A stretch of DNA of 61,331 nt, taken from the NCBI GenBank assembly GCA_943704415.1, contig CALSCO010001647.1, positions 1 to 61,331 of the forward strand, read 5' to 3'. Of this stretch, positions 19,991 to 31,700 are shown one piece after another. Position 1 is the stretch's first letter, and each line of letters begins with the position of its first letter. A program made the position numbers and the translations under genes. Origin of the DNA: Parvularia atlantis. Its lineage: Eukaryota; Opisthokonta; Rotosphaerida. The notes beneath the pieces are model-generated. The model was not told the DNA's origin, did no database searches, and saw only the letters and a list, made by a program, of their open reading frames with translations.

Positions 19991-21831
19991 ATGCTGAGCA
20001 TCTTTCGCCGCGGCCGTGCGTCTGCTGCGACCGCGTCACACGCACGCGCACGGGCTCACACACCGCCGCCGCGCCAGTGGCCACGGGCGCGCGCGTGCGC
20101 GTCGCCAACCCCGTCGTCGACATGGACGGCGACGAGATGACGCGGGTCATCTGGGCGCTGATCAAGGACAAGCTCGTCGTGCCGCACGTGCAGTACCCGG
20201 CGCGCTACTTTGACCTGAGCCTGCCCAACCGCGACGCGGTGCGCGCGGGACGATCGCCTGGACGCGCGCGCACTGACGGCGGGCCGCGCGTCACAGACCG
20301 ACGACCGCGTCACGTACGAGGCGGCCGAGGCGACGCGCGCGTGCGGCGTCGGCATCAAGTGCGCGACGATCACGGCCGACGAGGCGCGCGTCAAAGGTGC
20401 GTGCGCCCGCCGTCCGCCTGCCACCCCCGCCGCTCACGCCACGCGCAGAGTTCAAGCTCAAGAAGATGTGGCCCAGCCCCAACGGCACCATTCGCAACAT
20501 CCTCGGCGGCACCGTCTTCCGTGAGCCGATCGTGATCGACAACATCCCGCGCATCGTCCCCGGCTGGAAGAAGCCGATCATCATCGGGCGCCACGCGCAC
20601 GGCGACCAGGTGCGCGAGGCTCGACGCGACACAGCGCCGCGCTGACTGGTGCTCTCGCGGGACATGCAGTACAAGGCCTCGGAGATCGTTGTGCCCGAGG
20701 CCGGCACCGTCGAGCTCGTGTACACCCCGGCCACGCCCGGCGCGCAGCCGGTGCGCCTGCTGGTCTTCGGCTTCAAGGGCGCGGGCGTGTCGCTGGCGAT
20801 GTACAACACGGACGTGGTGCGTGTGCGCTGCTTCGGTTTGTGCGCGGCTGATTGCACGGCGCACGGCGCACGGCGCACGGCGCGCAGTCCATCTTTGGCT
20901 TTGCACGTAGCTGCTTCAACATGGCCCTTGAGAAGCGCCTGCCGCTCTTCCTTAGCACGAAGAACACGATCCTCAAGAAGTACGACGGCCGCTTCAAAGA
21001 CATCTTCCAAGAGGTCTTTGACAAGTGCGCAGCCCGCTCGCTGCGCGCGCGCGCACCGCTCAGCCGCGCGGCCAGGGAGTTCAAGGCGCGCTACGACGCG
21101 GCCAAGATCACCTACGAGCACCGGCTGATCGACGACATGGTCGCGCAGGCGCGCCGCCGCATGCACGCGCATCCAGAGCGTTGCGCCTCACCCGCGCGCG
21201 CGTACAGGCGCTCAAGGGCTCGGGCGGCTTCGTGTGGGCGTGCAAGAACTACGACGGCGACGTGCAGTCGGACATCGTCGCGCAGGGCTACGGCTCGCTC
21301 GGGCTGATGACGAGCGTGCTCATCACGCCCGACGGCCGCACGATGGAGGCCGAGGCCGCCCACGGCACCGTCACGCGGCACTACCGCGTGCACCAGGCGG
21401 TGCACTGCAGGGCGGCGCCGCGAGCGCGACCGCGCTGAGCCCGCGCGCAGGGCGGCGAGACCTCGACAAACCCGATCGCATCGATCTTCGCCTGGACGCG
21501 CGGCTTCCTGCACCGCGCGCGGCTCGACAGCAACGGCCCGCTCGCGCAATACGCCACGACGCTCGAGCAGGCGCGATGGGTCTGCCGCGGGCGTGTGGGG
21601 CGGGCGTGCTGACGTGGCGGCACGCGCGCAAAGGTGTGCATCGACGCGGTCAAGAGCGGCCGCATGACCAAGGACCTCGCCGTTTGCGTGCACGGCGACG
21701 GGTGCGCTTTGCGGCGTGGTGCCGGCCGCGCTGAACGGTCGCCGCCCAGGGTCAAGCGCGAGCACTACCTGAGCACGCAGGACTTTATCCAGACCCTGGC
21801 GGACGACCTGATGCGGGCGCTGCCAAAGTGA
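19991..21831 (+). CDS. IDH: NADP-dependent isocitrate dehydrogenase
   Basis: The enzyme decarboxylates isocitrate to 2-oxoglutarate with NADPH production. Exon 1 encodes MLSIFRRG, joined by a 63-nt intron to [20 protein letters not shown]. Diagnostic motifs: [39 protein letters not shown] (substrate-binding Ser-Asn region), [70 protein letters not shown] (metal-binding Asp residues), [13 protein letters not shown], and [20 protein letters not shown]. It ends [16 protein letters not shown]. The dimeric eukaryotic NADP-IDH family is clear. The short basic leader suggests a mitochondrial form but is brief. One intron contains a GGCGCAC heptamer array. The stop is one base from that of the convergent GCAT gene. 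Confidence 0.93.
20852..20887 (+). repeat. 7-bp tandem repeat inside an IDH intron
   Basis: About four copies of GCACGGC immediately precede the GCGCAG acceptor of an intron, replacing a pyrimidine tract. Confidence 0.75.
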
Positions 21832-21832
21832 C

Positions 21833-23646
21833 TCACAGCGAGGCGGCCGGGATGACCTTGCGTGCACGCCCGACCGCAATGAACGCGTCGACGGCCTTGT
21901 CGATGTGCGCGCGCGTGTGCGCGGCCGAGAGCTGCCACGCGGGCGCGCGTCAGCCTTGGCCGCACACTGCAGACCAGACCCGTCGCCGCACCTGCACGCG
22001 GATGCGCGCCCGGCCCTTGGGCACGACCGGGAACGAAAAGCCGATGACGTAGATGCCCAACGCGAGCATGTCCTCGGCAAAGTCGGCCGCGAGCCGTGCG
22101 TCGCCGAGCATGATCGGCACGATCGGGTGGTCCTTGCCCTGCGTCGCACGGTCAGCAGACGCGCGCTGATCGGGATCATCAGAGCGCGCGCGCCTTGATG
22201 ACAAAGCCCGCCTCGCTCATGCGCTTGCGGAAGTGCTTCGTGTTCTCGGCCAGGCGGTCGCGCAGCTCGGTGGACGTGGACAAGCTGCGCGCCGGTGTGG
22301 GCACTCGCCACCGCGTGATGTGCGCGCGTCGCCGCACCGGTCAAAGACGTGCAGCGCCGAGGCGACGATCGCCGGCGGGATCGAGTTGGAGAACAGGTAC
22401 GGCCGCGCCTTCTGCCGCAGCAGGCCCACGATCTCCTTGCTGCTCGCGGTGTAGCCGCCCGCGGCGCCGCCGAGCGCCTTGCCGAGCGTCGAGTTGATGA
22501 TGGTGACGCGGCCGCGCGCGTTGTGGTACTCGTCCGTGCCGCGCCCGGTCGCGCCGAGGAAGCCCGTCGCGTGACACTCGTCCACGAACGTGATCGCTGC
22601 GCGGCGCCGCGCGCACGTCAGCGTCTCCCGCGCGTGCCCACAAGCCGCACGCGCGAGCGGCACCGTTGTACTTGTCGGCCAGGTCGCAGATCTTGTCGAG
22701 CGGCGCGATCTCGCCGTCCATCGAGAACACGCCGTCGGTCGCGATCACCTTGACGCGCGCGCCGTCGCGGTCGGCCTCCTGCAGCTTGGCCTCGAGGTCT
22801 GGCGGCCGCCCGCATGAGCATGCTGCACAGCTCGCCGCCGCCCTGCGCCGTGCCACGCACCCTCCAGGTCGAGGTGCTCGTAGCGGAAGCGCTTGGCCTT
22901 GCTCAGGCGGATGCCGTCGATGATGGACGCGTGGTTGAGCGAGTCCGAGATGATCGCGTCCTCCGCGCCTGTGTTTGCGCGCCGTGTCAGACCGGCCGTG
23001 TGCGTGGTGGAGGGTGCGGCCGCACCAAAGAGCTCGAAGATGCCCGCGTTGGCGTCGAAGCACGAGATGTAGAGGATGGCGTCCTCCATCTGGTGGAATT
23101 TGGCGATCTTGTCCTCGAGCTCCTTGTGGATGTCCTGTGCGTGACACGCGACGCGGTCGGCACGCGCTGCGGCGTCAGGCCGAGCACACGGCCTCGTGCC
23201 TGCGTGCCGCAGATGAACCGCACGGAGCTCAGGCCGTTGCCGTGCGTCTCGAGCGCGCGCTGCGCCGCCGCGATCACGCCCTTGTCGTCGCTCAGGCCGA
23301 GGTAGTTGTTGGCGCAGAAGTTGAGCACCTCGCCCTGGCCACCGCGCACGGTGATGGCCGCGTTCTGCGGCGACGTGATCACGCGCTCGCGCTTGAACGT
23401 GCCCGCGGCCTCGATGTCCTTCAGCTGTGGTGCCGGGTCGTCAGGACCGTGCGAACACGGACGGGGCCACGCGGCGCGCGCAACCTGCTGCTGCAGGATC
23501 TGCCGCAGCCGCGCCGCGCCGGCCGACTCGGTCGCGAGCGTGCGCGTGCTGCTGGACATGGCGGGGCGGCGGCTGCGGGCGGCGGCGGAGGCGGTGGCGG
23601 CGAGAGCGGCGCGGGCGGCGGTCACAGCGCGCGGCTTTGCGAGCAT
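21833..23646 (-). CDS. GCAT: 2-amino-3-ketobutyrate CoA ligase (glycine C-acetyltransferase), mitochondrial
   Basis: This PLP enzyme cleaves 2-amino-3-ketobutyrate with CoA to glycine and acetyl-CoA, the second step of threonine catabolism. ATG 23646 begins an arginine/alanine-rich presequence ([18 protein letters not shown]). Family motifs follow: [114 protein letters not shown] (PLP lysine) and [16 protein letters not shown]. It ends [10 protein letters not shown]. Length and motif order match bacterial KBL and animal GCAT. An upstream GTG in frame is not needed. The gene converges on IDH with one base between stops and is divergent from PA2G4. Confidence 0.93.
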
Positions 23647-23743
23647 TTCGAATGCGGCGCTGCCCACTGTGGCGGCGCGAGGCCTATGTATGCAGCTCTA
23701 CTGACTTTTCACGATAGCTGCGTGTACAGGACACCGACTCGCA

Positions 23744-25514
23744 ATGGCTGCCACATCCGCCGCCGCCGCAGCGACCTCGGCCGACGACGCCGAGGCCAAG
23801 GCCAACGACGTGGGCAACACCGACGTCGTGCAAAAGTACAAGGTCGCGGCCGAGATCGCGAACGGTGCGCCGGACGCCGTCGCTTGCGCACGCCGTGTTT
23901 CTCAGGCGGCCAGCAGACGCGCTCAAGGTGGTGCTCGCGGCCGTCGCGCCGGGCAAGGCCGTGGTCGAGCTGTGCAAGCTGGGCGACGCGCGCATCCAGA
24001 GCCGCGTGCGCTCGGTGGCCGCCGCGCGGTCCGCCGCCGTGGCTGAACGCGGGGCTGCGCTCAGGCCGAGGGTGTCTACGGCAAGCTCGAGCGCGGCGTC
24101 GCCTTCCCGACGTGCGTCTCGGCCAACCACTGCGCGGGGCACTGCTCGCCGCTGGCCGACGACACGGCGGTGCTCGCGGAGGGCGACGTGGTGCGCAACA
24201 CGCGCGTGCTCGTGGGATCGGGCTCCGGCTCATGTCGTCCATCAGGTCAAGGTCGACCTCGGCGTGCACGTCGACGGCTACCTCGCGCTCGCGGCGGAGA
24301 CGGTCGTGGTGAGCGGCACCGGCGCCGAGGCTGTGGCAGTCGAGGGGCGCGCCGCCGATGTGCTCGCAGCGGCGTACGTCGGCGCCGAGGCCGGTGCGCA
24401 GCGACGGCGAACGCGACGCATCGCGCACCTGGCTGAGCCGTTCCGCACGCCACAGCGCTGCGTCTGCTGCGTCCGGGTAACACCAACACGCAGGTGACCG
24501 CGGCGCTGGCCAAGGTCGCCGCGGCGTACAACTGCCGGCCGGTCGAGGACGTGCTGTCGCACCAGATGAAGCGCTACGTGATCGACGGGCCAAAGGCGCG
24601 GGCGGGCGCAGCGGCCGGCATCGTCAAGCGCGCTGATGCCGTCCTCGCGTGCAGGTCATTCTCGGCCGCGAGGACCCGGACAACAGCGTGCACGTGGACG
24701 AGGTCGTGTTTGAGCTGGGCGAGGTGTACTGCGTCGACGTGCTCATGTCGACGGGCGAGGGTGCGCAGCGCAGCGCAAGTGGCCGCGCCTCACGCCGCGT
24801 GCGCGCCCCAGGTGCGACCAAGGAGGGCGAGGCCAAGGCGACCGTGTTCCGGCGCAACGTCGACACGTCGTACAGCCTCAAGATGAAGGGTAGGCTGCTC
24901 GCGGCTGTACAGGCGCAGCCTCACGCGGCCGACCGCCTCAGCCTCGCGCACGCTCCTGTCCGAGGCCACAAAGCGGTTCCCAACTCTGCCCTTCCCGCTG
25001 CGCGCGCTCGACGAGGACCGCAAGGCGCGGTTGGGCATTGTCGAGTGCCTCAACCACGACCTGTTCACGCCCTTCCCGATCCTGTACGAGAAGCCCGGTG
25101 AGCGCGTGCGAGCGACGCGGGTCCCAGACCGTATGCTCACGCCGCACGCGCGCACAGGCGAACTCGTTGCGCAGTGCAAGTTCACGATCGTACTGATGCC
25201 GTCCGGCCCGCAGAAGATCACGAGCTTCCAGCAGCCGGCGTACGTCAAGTCGAGGTGCGTGCGCGCTGTACCGCCCCCGCCCCCGCACCCGCACCCGCAC
25301 CCGTACCCGCACCCGCACCCGCACAGCGAGCACCCACACGCGCGCCCCGCGCAGCCTCTCGGTGACCGATCCGGACCTCATCGCGCTGCTCGCCCAGTCG
25401 GCTGCGCCGAAGAAGAACAAGAAGGGCAAGAAGAAGGCCAAGGCGGGCACGGCGGCGGGCAGCGCAGGGACCGCGCCGGCCGACGAGGGCGACGAGGGCG
25501 ACGACGCCGAGTGA
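23744..25514 (+). CDS. PA2G4: Proliferation-associated protein 2G4 / EBP1 (methionine-aminopeptidase fold)
   Basis: This ribosome-associated protein has a pita-bread methionine-aminopeptidase fold and lacks peptidase activity in known members. It contains [128 protein letters not shown] and [20 protein letters not shown], then a lysine-rich C-terminus ([15 protein letters not shown]) followed by an acidic end, the family's nucleolar/RNA-binding tail. One intron holds a CACCCG hexamer array. The stop lies 29 bp before the COQ6 start on the same strand. Confidence 0.93.
25273..25325 (+). repeat. CACCCG hexamer array in a PA2G4 intron
   Basis: Eight or so copies of CACCCG, one altered to TACCCG, fill the middle of an intron. 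The flanking exons join as [11 protein letters not shown] when the array is removed, which shows it is not coding. Confidence 0.85.
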
Positions 25515-25543
25515 ACACAGGCTCACGTTTGTGCAGATTGGCC

Positions 25544-27405
25544 ATGCTGCATCGCCCCCTCGTTGACGTCGCGGTCGTCGGCGGCGGCATCGTTGGCACG
25601 GCGCTGGCTGCGGCGCTCGGTGCGCGCCATGCATCGCTGCGGCACGTGTCAAACCGGGCGGCCACGCACAGCGCGCCACGCCGACCTGCGCGGGCTGCGC
25701 GTCGCGCTCGTGGACGCGATGTCCGCGCCGATCGCTGTCGCGACCGAGCAGCACACGTTCGATCACCGCGTCTTCAGCCTCACGCCGCGGTCGGCGACGT
25801 TCCTGCGCGGTGCGTGTCGCGTGCGAGCGGCAAAGCGATCGGCGTCTGAGGCCGCGGTGGCGATCGCCAGAGCGCGTCGGCTGGGACGTCGACGGCTCGC
25901 CGCGCGCCAAGCCGTTCACGCGAATGGAGGTCTGTCTCGGCGGGCGAGGGGCGCGGCGCAGCTGAGCGTGGACGTGCCGCAGGTGTGGGACGCGCTTGGT
26001 GATGGGCGCATCAGCTTCGACGCGGCCGAGGCGCGGCAGCCGCGCCTGGGCCTGTTTGTCGAGAACGCGGTCGTGCATCGCGGCGTGTACGCGGTGGCGC
26101 AGGGTGCGGTCGACGTGCGCGCGCCGGACAGCGTCGAGGCCCTGGCGCACGACGGCGCGCCGCCAGCGCACATGGCCACCGAGCCGTGGATGCGCCTGTG
26201 TCTGCGCTCGGGCGGCGAGCTGCTTGCGCGGCTCGTGGTGCGCGGTGCACACGATCGCCAGCTTCGGCAGACAGGCTCACCCGCGCACGCAGATCGGCGC
26301 AGACGGCGCGCAGTCGGCCGTGCGCCGCCTCGCGGGGCTCGACACGGTCGGCTGGGACTACCAACAGATGGGCGTCGTGGCCACGCTAGCGCTGCGCCCG
26401 TCCGAGACGCGCCCCGTGAACGACACGGCCTACCAGCGCTTCCTGCCGACGGGGCCGATCGCGCTGCTGCCGGTGGTGCTGACGCTGCGCACGCTGCGGC
26501 CCGTCTGACGCCCGCGTCGGCGGCCGCAGCTGGACGACGCCCACAGCTCGCTCGTCTGGTCCACGACGCCCGCCAACGCGCGCCTGCTCAAGTCGATGCC
26601 GCCGGACCGCTTCGCCGCCGCGGTCAACACGGCGCTGCACGAGTCCATGTTCCGGCTGGACGAGGCGCTGGCGGACGCAGCAGGCGACGCGCCGTACGAG
26701 CCCATGTATGGCGGCGTGTCGTACGAGCGGTGGAAGGGCGTTGCGAACGCGGGGCTCGCGCCCCACGTCGACCGCGTCCTCGACGACTCGCGCGCGCTCT
26801 TTCCGCTCAGCCTGCGCCACGCGCCGCAGTACGCCTGCCCGCGCGTCGCACTGGTCGGGTGCGTGCTTCTTCGCGGGGCTGCGGGCGGGCTCACGAGCGC
26901 GTCTGCAGCGACGCCGCGCACGTCGTGCACCCGCTGGCTGGCCAGGGGCTCAACTTGGGCCTGGCGGACGCGGAAGAGCTCGTGATCGTGCTGGCCGAGG
27001 TGCGTGCGCTGGAGCCGCGGGCCTGCATGTCTCACTGGTATGGGCGCGCAGGCACACCGCAGCGGGCAGGACCTTGGCGACGTGCTCGTGCTGGAGGAGT
27101 ACGCACGGCGGCGGCAGCTCAGGCACACGACGAGCGGCCGCAGCGTTGCGCGCTCCAGCTGACAACGCGCGCGCGGCGCGCAGCAATCTGCCGGTCATGA
27201 TCGGCATCCACGCGCTGCAGCGGCTCTTTGGCACGCAGCTCGAGCCGCTCGTGTGGCTGCGGTCGGTCGGCCTCAGCGCGACGTCGGCCGCGGGGCCACT
27301 TAAGGTGCGCGCACAAGCCACGCAGCCTGCAGCACTCTGACGCACGCGCACGCGACGCAGACGGCGATAATGGCGCAGGCGATGGGCGTCGGCGTGCCGC
27401 TGTAG
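25544..27405 (+). CDS. COQ6: Ubiquinone biosynthesis monooxygenase COQ6
   Basis: This FAD-dependent monooxygenase of the mitochondrial inner membrane hydroxylates the ring of the coenzyme Q precursor. The start MLHRPLVDVAVVGGGIVGTA contains the GxGxxG FAD fold. HTFDHRVFSLTPRSATFLR is typical of COQ6, followed by FTRMEVWDALGDGRISFD, LIGADGAQSAVRRLAG (second FAD motif), VATLALRPSETRPVND, AYQRFLPTGPIALLP, and GDAAHVVHPLAGQGLNLGLAD (third motif, assembled across an intron). HRSGQDLGDVLVLEEYARRR comes near the end, and NLPVMIGIHALQRLFG completes it. An ATTGG (reverse CCAAT) sits 5 bp before the start. The stop TAG is 2 bp from the METTL15 stop. Confidence 0.92.
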
Positions 27406-27407
27406 GC

Positions 27408-27644
27408 TCATGCGTGTTGTACAGGTGCTGAAGTGCGCAGCGCAGCCCGGAGCTTTGCAGAGCGCGCGCGCGGGTTCGCGGCGACCTCGGCCGGCGACGG
27501 CGTGACGACGCCCTTGAACATGGGCTCGAACGTGCCGGTGCCCGCACGCCTCCTCTCGGCATCGCCCAGCATAAGGCGCTTGACGATGCGGTCCTCGAGC
27601 GAGTGGTAGCTGAGCACTGCCGGCGCGGTGTTGGCAGCATGCGT

Positions 27645-27687
<43 letters not shown>

Positions 27688-28679
27688 CTCACACACACAC
27701 ACACACACACATACCGATCAGGAACCCGCCAGGCTCGAGCATCGTCTCGATATCACGCAGGCCCTGCTCAAGCTCGGTGAGCTGCGCGGCACGCGCCGTC
27801 AGGCCATGCTGGCACGAGACCGGTGCACACCTCGTCATTGACCATGATGCGCAGGGCCTGGAACGTGCGCGTGGCCGGGTGTCGCTCGACGTCGTCCGCG
27901 CCATCGCCGTCGGACGCAGGCACGACGCTGTGCACAAGGTCGGCCAGCTGCGCCGTCGTCGTGAGTGGGCCATGACGGCGGCGCCACTCGACGATCGCGC
28001 GCGCGATGCGCCCGGCCTGGCGCTCCTCGCCGTACTGCGCACAGACACGCGTTACGTGCCGGTTGGCGACCACGCGGCCACCACGCACGCGCCGAATGCC
28101 GTCCGCGAGCGCGCCGTGGTCGAGCGTGTTGACGAGGTCAGCGGCCGACGGCGCGGTCGTGTCGGTCTGGTCCATGCGCATGTCGAGCGGGCCATCGAGG
28201 CGGAAGGCAAAGCCGCGCGGCGCCTGATCGAGCTGCACCAATCCCCAAAATGGTCAGTTGGCTGCTCGCGCGCACGCGATGTCGACGAGCGACCTGCATC
28301 GACGACACGCCGAGGTCGAGCAGCGCGCCCGCGAGCCGCGCGACGGGCGCGGGCCGCAGCGCGCGCAGGCGCCGGCGGATCTCGCTGAAGCGCATGTGCA
28401 CAGGCAACACGATGCGCCGCGGCTGCACTTCAGCCGCGAGGGCGCGCGCGTTGTCGACGGCGGCGGCGTCGCGGTCGGCCGCGATCAGCGCGATGCGCGG
28501 TGCGCGCTCTGTGCTCGCGTTTGCCGTCAGTCGCATGCCACATCGCCCCGATCGCACGCACCGAGCAGCAGCCGCGCGTGCCCGCCCGCGCCAAACGTCG
28601 CGTCGAGCACGGCACCGGCCGCGTCGGCGCGCACGAGCGCCGCGACCTCTCGCGCGAGCACAGGCACATGGCCGCTCAT
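27408..28679 (-). CDS. METTL15: METTL15/RsmH-type rRNA m4C methyltransferase, mitochondrial
   Basis: This is the SAM-dependent N4-methylcytidine methyltransferase of small-subunit rRNA, working in mitochondria in animals. The start [16 protein letters not shown] gives the family's HxPVLxxEV motif without an obvious presequence. [17 protein letters not shown] is the SAM-binding loop, then [30 protein letters not shown] (LDLGVSS motif), [51 protein letters not shown] and [15 protein letters not shown]. All are RsmH signatures in order. The intron splitting GGFLI from VLSYHSLED (27617-27714) is mostly a (CA)n/(TG)n repeat. The start lies 23 bp from the divergent PRPF6 start. Confidence 0.93.
27645..27711. 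repeat. (CA)n microsatellite filling a METTL15 intron
   Basis: About 67 bp of nearly pure CA repeat, with two interruptions, starts immediately after the GTATG donor on the minus strand and makes up two-thirds of a 98-nt intron. Confidence 0.9.
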
Positions 28680-28702
28680 CACAGATATCTACACGCAAAT
28701 AA
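28680..28702. promoter_or_regulatory. 23-bp gap between divergent start codons (METTL15 / PRPF6)
   Basis: The gap contains the palindrome AGATATCT and an A-rich end (CGCAAATAA) and is far more AT-rich than its surroundings. It must act as, or be part of, a bidirectional promoter. Confidence 0.7.
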
Positions 28703-31700
28703 ATGCTGTCTGCTAAGCAAAAGGCGTTCCGTGCGTCGCTTGCTCTCTCGCGCGCCTCGCCGCGGGCTGACGTTCCCGCCGCCGCCGCAGTCGGCAAGCA
28801 GGGCCCGCCCGGCTACGTGCCCGGCCTCGGCCGCGGGTGCGCGTCACGTGTGCGTGGTGCCCGACGGCGCCGCTGACGCGACGCAGCGCGACCGGGTTCA
28901 CGACCCGGTCCGACATTGGCCCCGCCGCGCCGGCCGTGCCGACCGAGGGCGTGCCCGAGAAGAAGAAGGCCGGGGGCGAAGGCGACGAGAGCGAGCAAAA
29001 GACCGGCTCGGACAACGAGGTGCGGGGGCGCCCGGCGCCGGGCTGCGCACACGTGATCTGACGCGCGGCGGCGGCACACAGGATGAGGCCGGGCTGCTGT
29101 CGGGCGGGCCGTACGAGGCCGACGACCGCGAGGCCGACGCAATCTACGCCGCCGTCGACGCCAAGATGGACGAGCGGCGGAAGAAGCGCAGGGAGGAACG
29201 CGAGAAGGAGGAGCTGGCAAAGTACCGCGAGCTCCGGCCCAAGATCCAGCAGCAGTTTGCCGACCTCAAGCGCGACCTGGCCAGCGTGAGCGAGAGCGAG
29301 TGGGCAGCCATCCCGGACATCGGCGACCGCAGCATCAAGCGCAAGCGCCTCGAACGGTGCGGCGGTCGCGCGCAGCCGATCGACACGCGCCGCAGCGGGC
29401 CGACGCCTGGCGCAGGTACACGCCCGTGCCAGACTCGATCCTCGCCAAGGCCCGCGCCGACACCGAGATCGTCACGACGCTCGACGCGCGGCAGCAGGCC
29501 ATCGGCGGCTTCGAGACGCCCGCAACGCCGGTCCTGGCCGACCTGAAGCAGATCGGCGAGGCGCGCGGCGCCGTGCTCGGTGTCAAGCTCGACCAGGTCG
29601 CGGACTCGGTCTCGGGCCAGACCGTCGTCGACCCCAAGGGCTATCTGACCGACCTCAAGTCGATGGTGCTCAAGACCGACGCCGAGATCGGGTGCGCTGT
29701 GCCCCTTTGGTCACGCCAAGCGACGCCGTGCTGAACGCGCACACGCCGCGTGCAGCGACATCAAGAAGGCGCGCCTCCTGCTCAAGTCTGTCACGACGAC
29801 GAACCCGAAGCACCCGCCTGGGTGGATCGCCGCGGCGCGCGTGGAGGAGGTTGCGGGCAAGATGGCCGCGGCGCGCGAGATTATCGCGCAGGGCTGCGTT
29901 GAGTGTCCAAAGTCGGAGGACGTGTGGCTCGAGTCGGCGCGGCTCAACGTGCGTGCGCGTGCGCTGCGTGCGACCGCCGGCTGGCGCGAATGCTTACGCA
30001 GGCCCTGGTCAGACGCACGAGAATGCCAAGATCATTCTCGCCAACGCCGTTCGACAGATCCCGCTGTCGGTTAAGATCTGGCTACGCGCGGCCGAGCTCG
30101 AGAAGGACGTCAAGGCGCAGAAAAAGGTGTGCGCCGGGCTGCACAGGCGTAAGGCTCGTTGACGACAACGGGCGGGCGGGCGGTTGTCTAGGTGCTCCGG
30201 CGCGCTCTCGAGCTGATCCCAAACTCGTACCGCCTGTGGAAGGCCGCGGTGCAGCTCGAAGAGGACCCGGAGGACGCGCGCGTGATGCTCGGGCGTGCGG
30301 TTGAGTGTGCGTGGGCGCCGCCAGTGCGACACGGGCGCGACGCCTCACGCCCGCCACAGGTATCCCCGACAACGTCGAGCTGTGGCTGGCGCTCGCACGG
30401 CTCGAGACGTACGAGAACGCGCGCAAGGTGTTCAATGAGGCGCGTAAGAACTGCCCGGGCTCGCACGAGATCTGGATCGCCGCGGCGGAGCTTGAGGAGA
30501 CGAACAGCAACCACGCGATGGTGCCGTGGCCCGGACTGCTTCGTCACCCCAGCTCGCTCACTCGGCGCGCGGCAGGTCGACACGATCATCAAGCGTGGTG
30601 TTGAGACGCTCACGCTGGCCGAGGTCAACATCAAGCGCGAGCAGTGGATCAAAGAGGCGCAGGAGGCCGAGAAGAACAAGTTTGTGACGACGTGCCAGGT
30701 GCGCAGCCGCGGCTCGAGCGGCCGGGCGCTGTCTGACCCACGCGTCGCACGCAGGCGATCACGCGCCACACGATCGGCCTGGGCGTAGAGGAGGCCGACC
30801 GCAAGACGACGTGGATGGAGGACGCCGAGAGCGCGATGGCCAACGGGTTCATCGAGACGGCACGGGCGATCTTTGCGCACACGCTGTCGTTCTTCCCAAA
30901 GGCGCGCGCCCGCGTGGGCGTGCGGACGGGCCATGCTGACGCGTCGCGCGCTGCAGAAAAAGTCCATCTGGATCCGCGCCGCGTTCCTCGAGAAGAACCA
31001 CGGCACGCGCAAGTCGCTCGAGGAGCTGCTGCAGCGCGCGGTCACGTACTGCCCGCACGCCGAGGTTCTGTGGCTGATGGGCGCAAAGGAGAAGTGGCTG
31101 GCGGTGCGCCTACGCCTGCGTTCTGCGCGCCGGCCCGCTTACGGGCATGCGCGTGCGCGTGCGCAGGGCGAGATCGACCAGGCCCGCGCGATCCTGCAGG
31201 AGGCGTTCCACGTCATCGGCGACTCGGAGCAGATCTGGCTTGCGGCCATCAAGCTCGAGAGCGAGAACGGCGAGTACATCCGCGCCCGCACGCTGCTCGA
31301 GCGTGCGCGCGACCGCGCCGGCACGCAGCGCGTCTGGCTCAAGTCGGTCGCGCTTGAGCGCCAGCTGGGCAACACGGACCAGGTGCGACGAGGGGCGCAG
31401 GACGTGCGGCGTGCTTGACGCGTGCTGTGCAGGCACGCATGCTGCTGGAGCAGGCGCGCGCCAAGTATCCTGCGTTTGATAAGCTGTGGATGATGAGCGG
31501 GCAAGTCGAGGAGGCCGTGGGCAACACAGACAAGGCGCGCGAGATGTACGCCGGTGGGCTGAAGGAGTGTCCGGTGCGCCCTGCCGTCACGGCCGCTGTT
31601 CTTGCCCATCTGACGTGCGCGCGTGCGCAAGACATCTATCCCGCTCTGGATCCTTGCCGCGCGCCTGGAGGAGACTGCGGGCGCACCCGTCAAGGCGCGC

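Noticed and set aside
19642-20535. Continuous plus-strand frame linking the AF1q-like region to IDH as one gene
   Set aside because: Splice signals and the stop directly after the ELDL motif separate the two, and IDH has its own ATG and short leader at 19991.
25245-25350. CACCCG array as a coding Pro-His repeat in PA2G4
   Set aside because: The exons on either side join in frame as [11 protein letters not shown] with a GTGCGTG donor and GCGCAG acceptor, so the array is intronic.
27603-27711. Apparent Val-Cys and Thr-His repeat proteins at the CA array
   Set aside because: These are simple translations of a microsatellite. The flanking METTL15 exons join cleanly when it is removed as an intron.
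27645-27711. Repeat arrays as a possible CRISPR or origin
   Set aside because: These are dinucleotide or hexamer microsatellites with no spacers, within introns of a eukaryotic genome.
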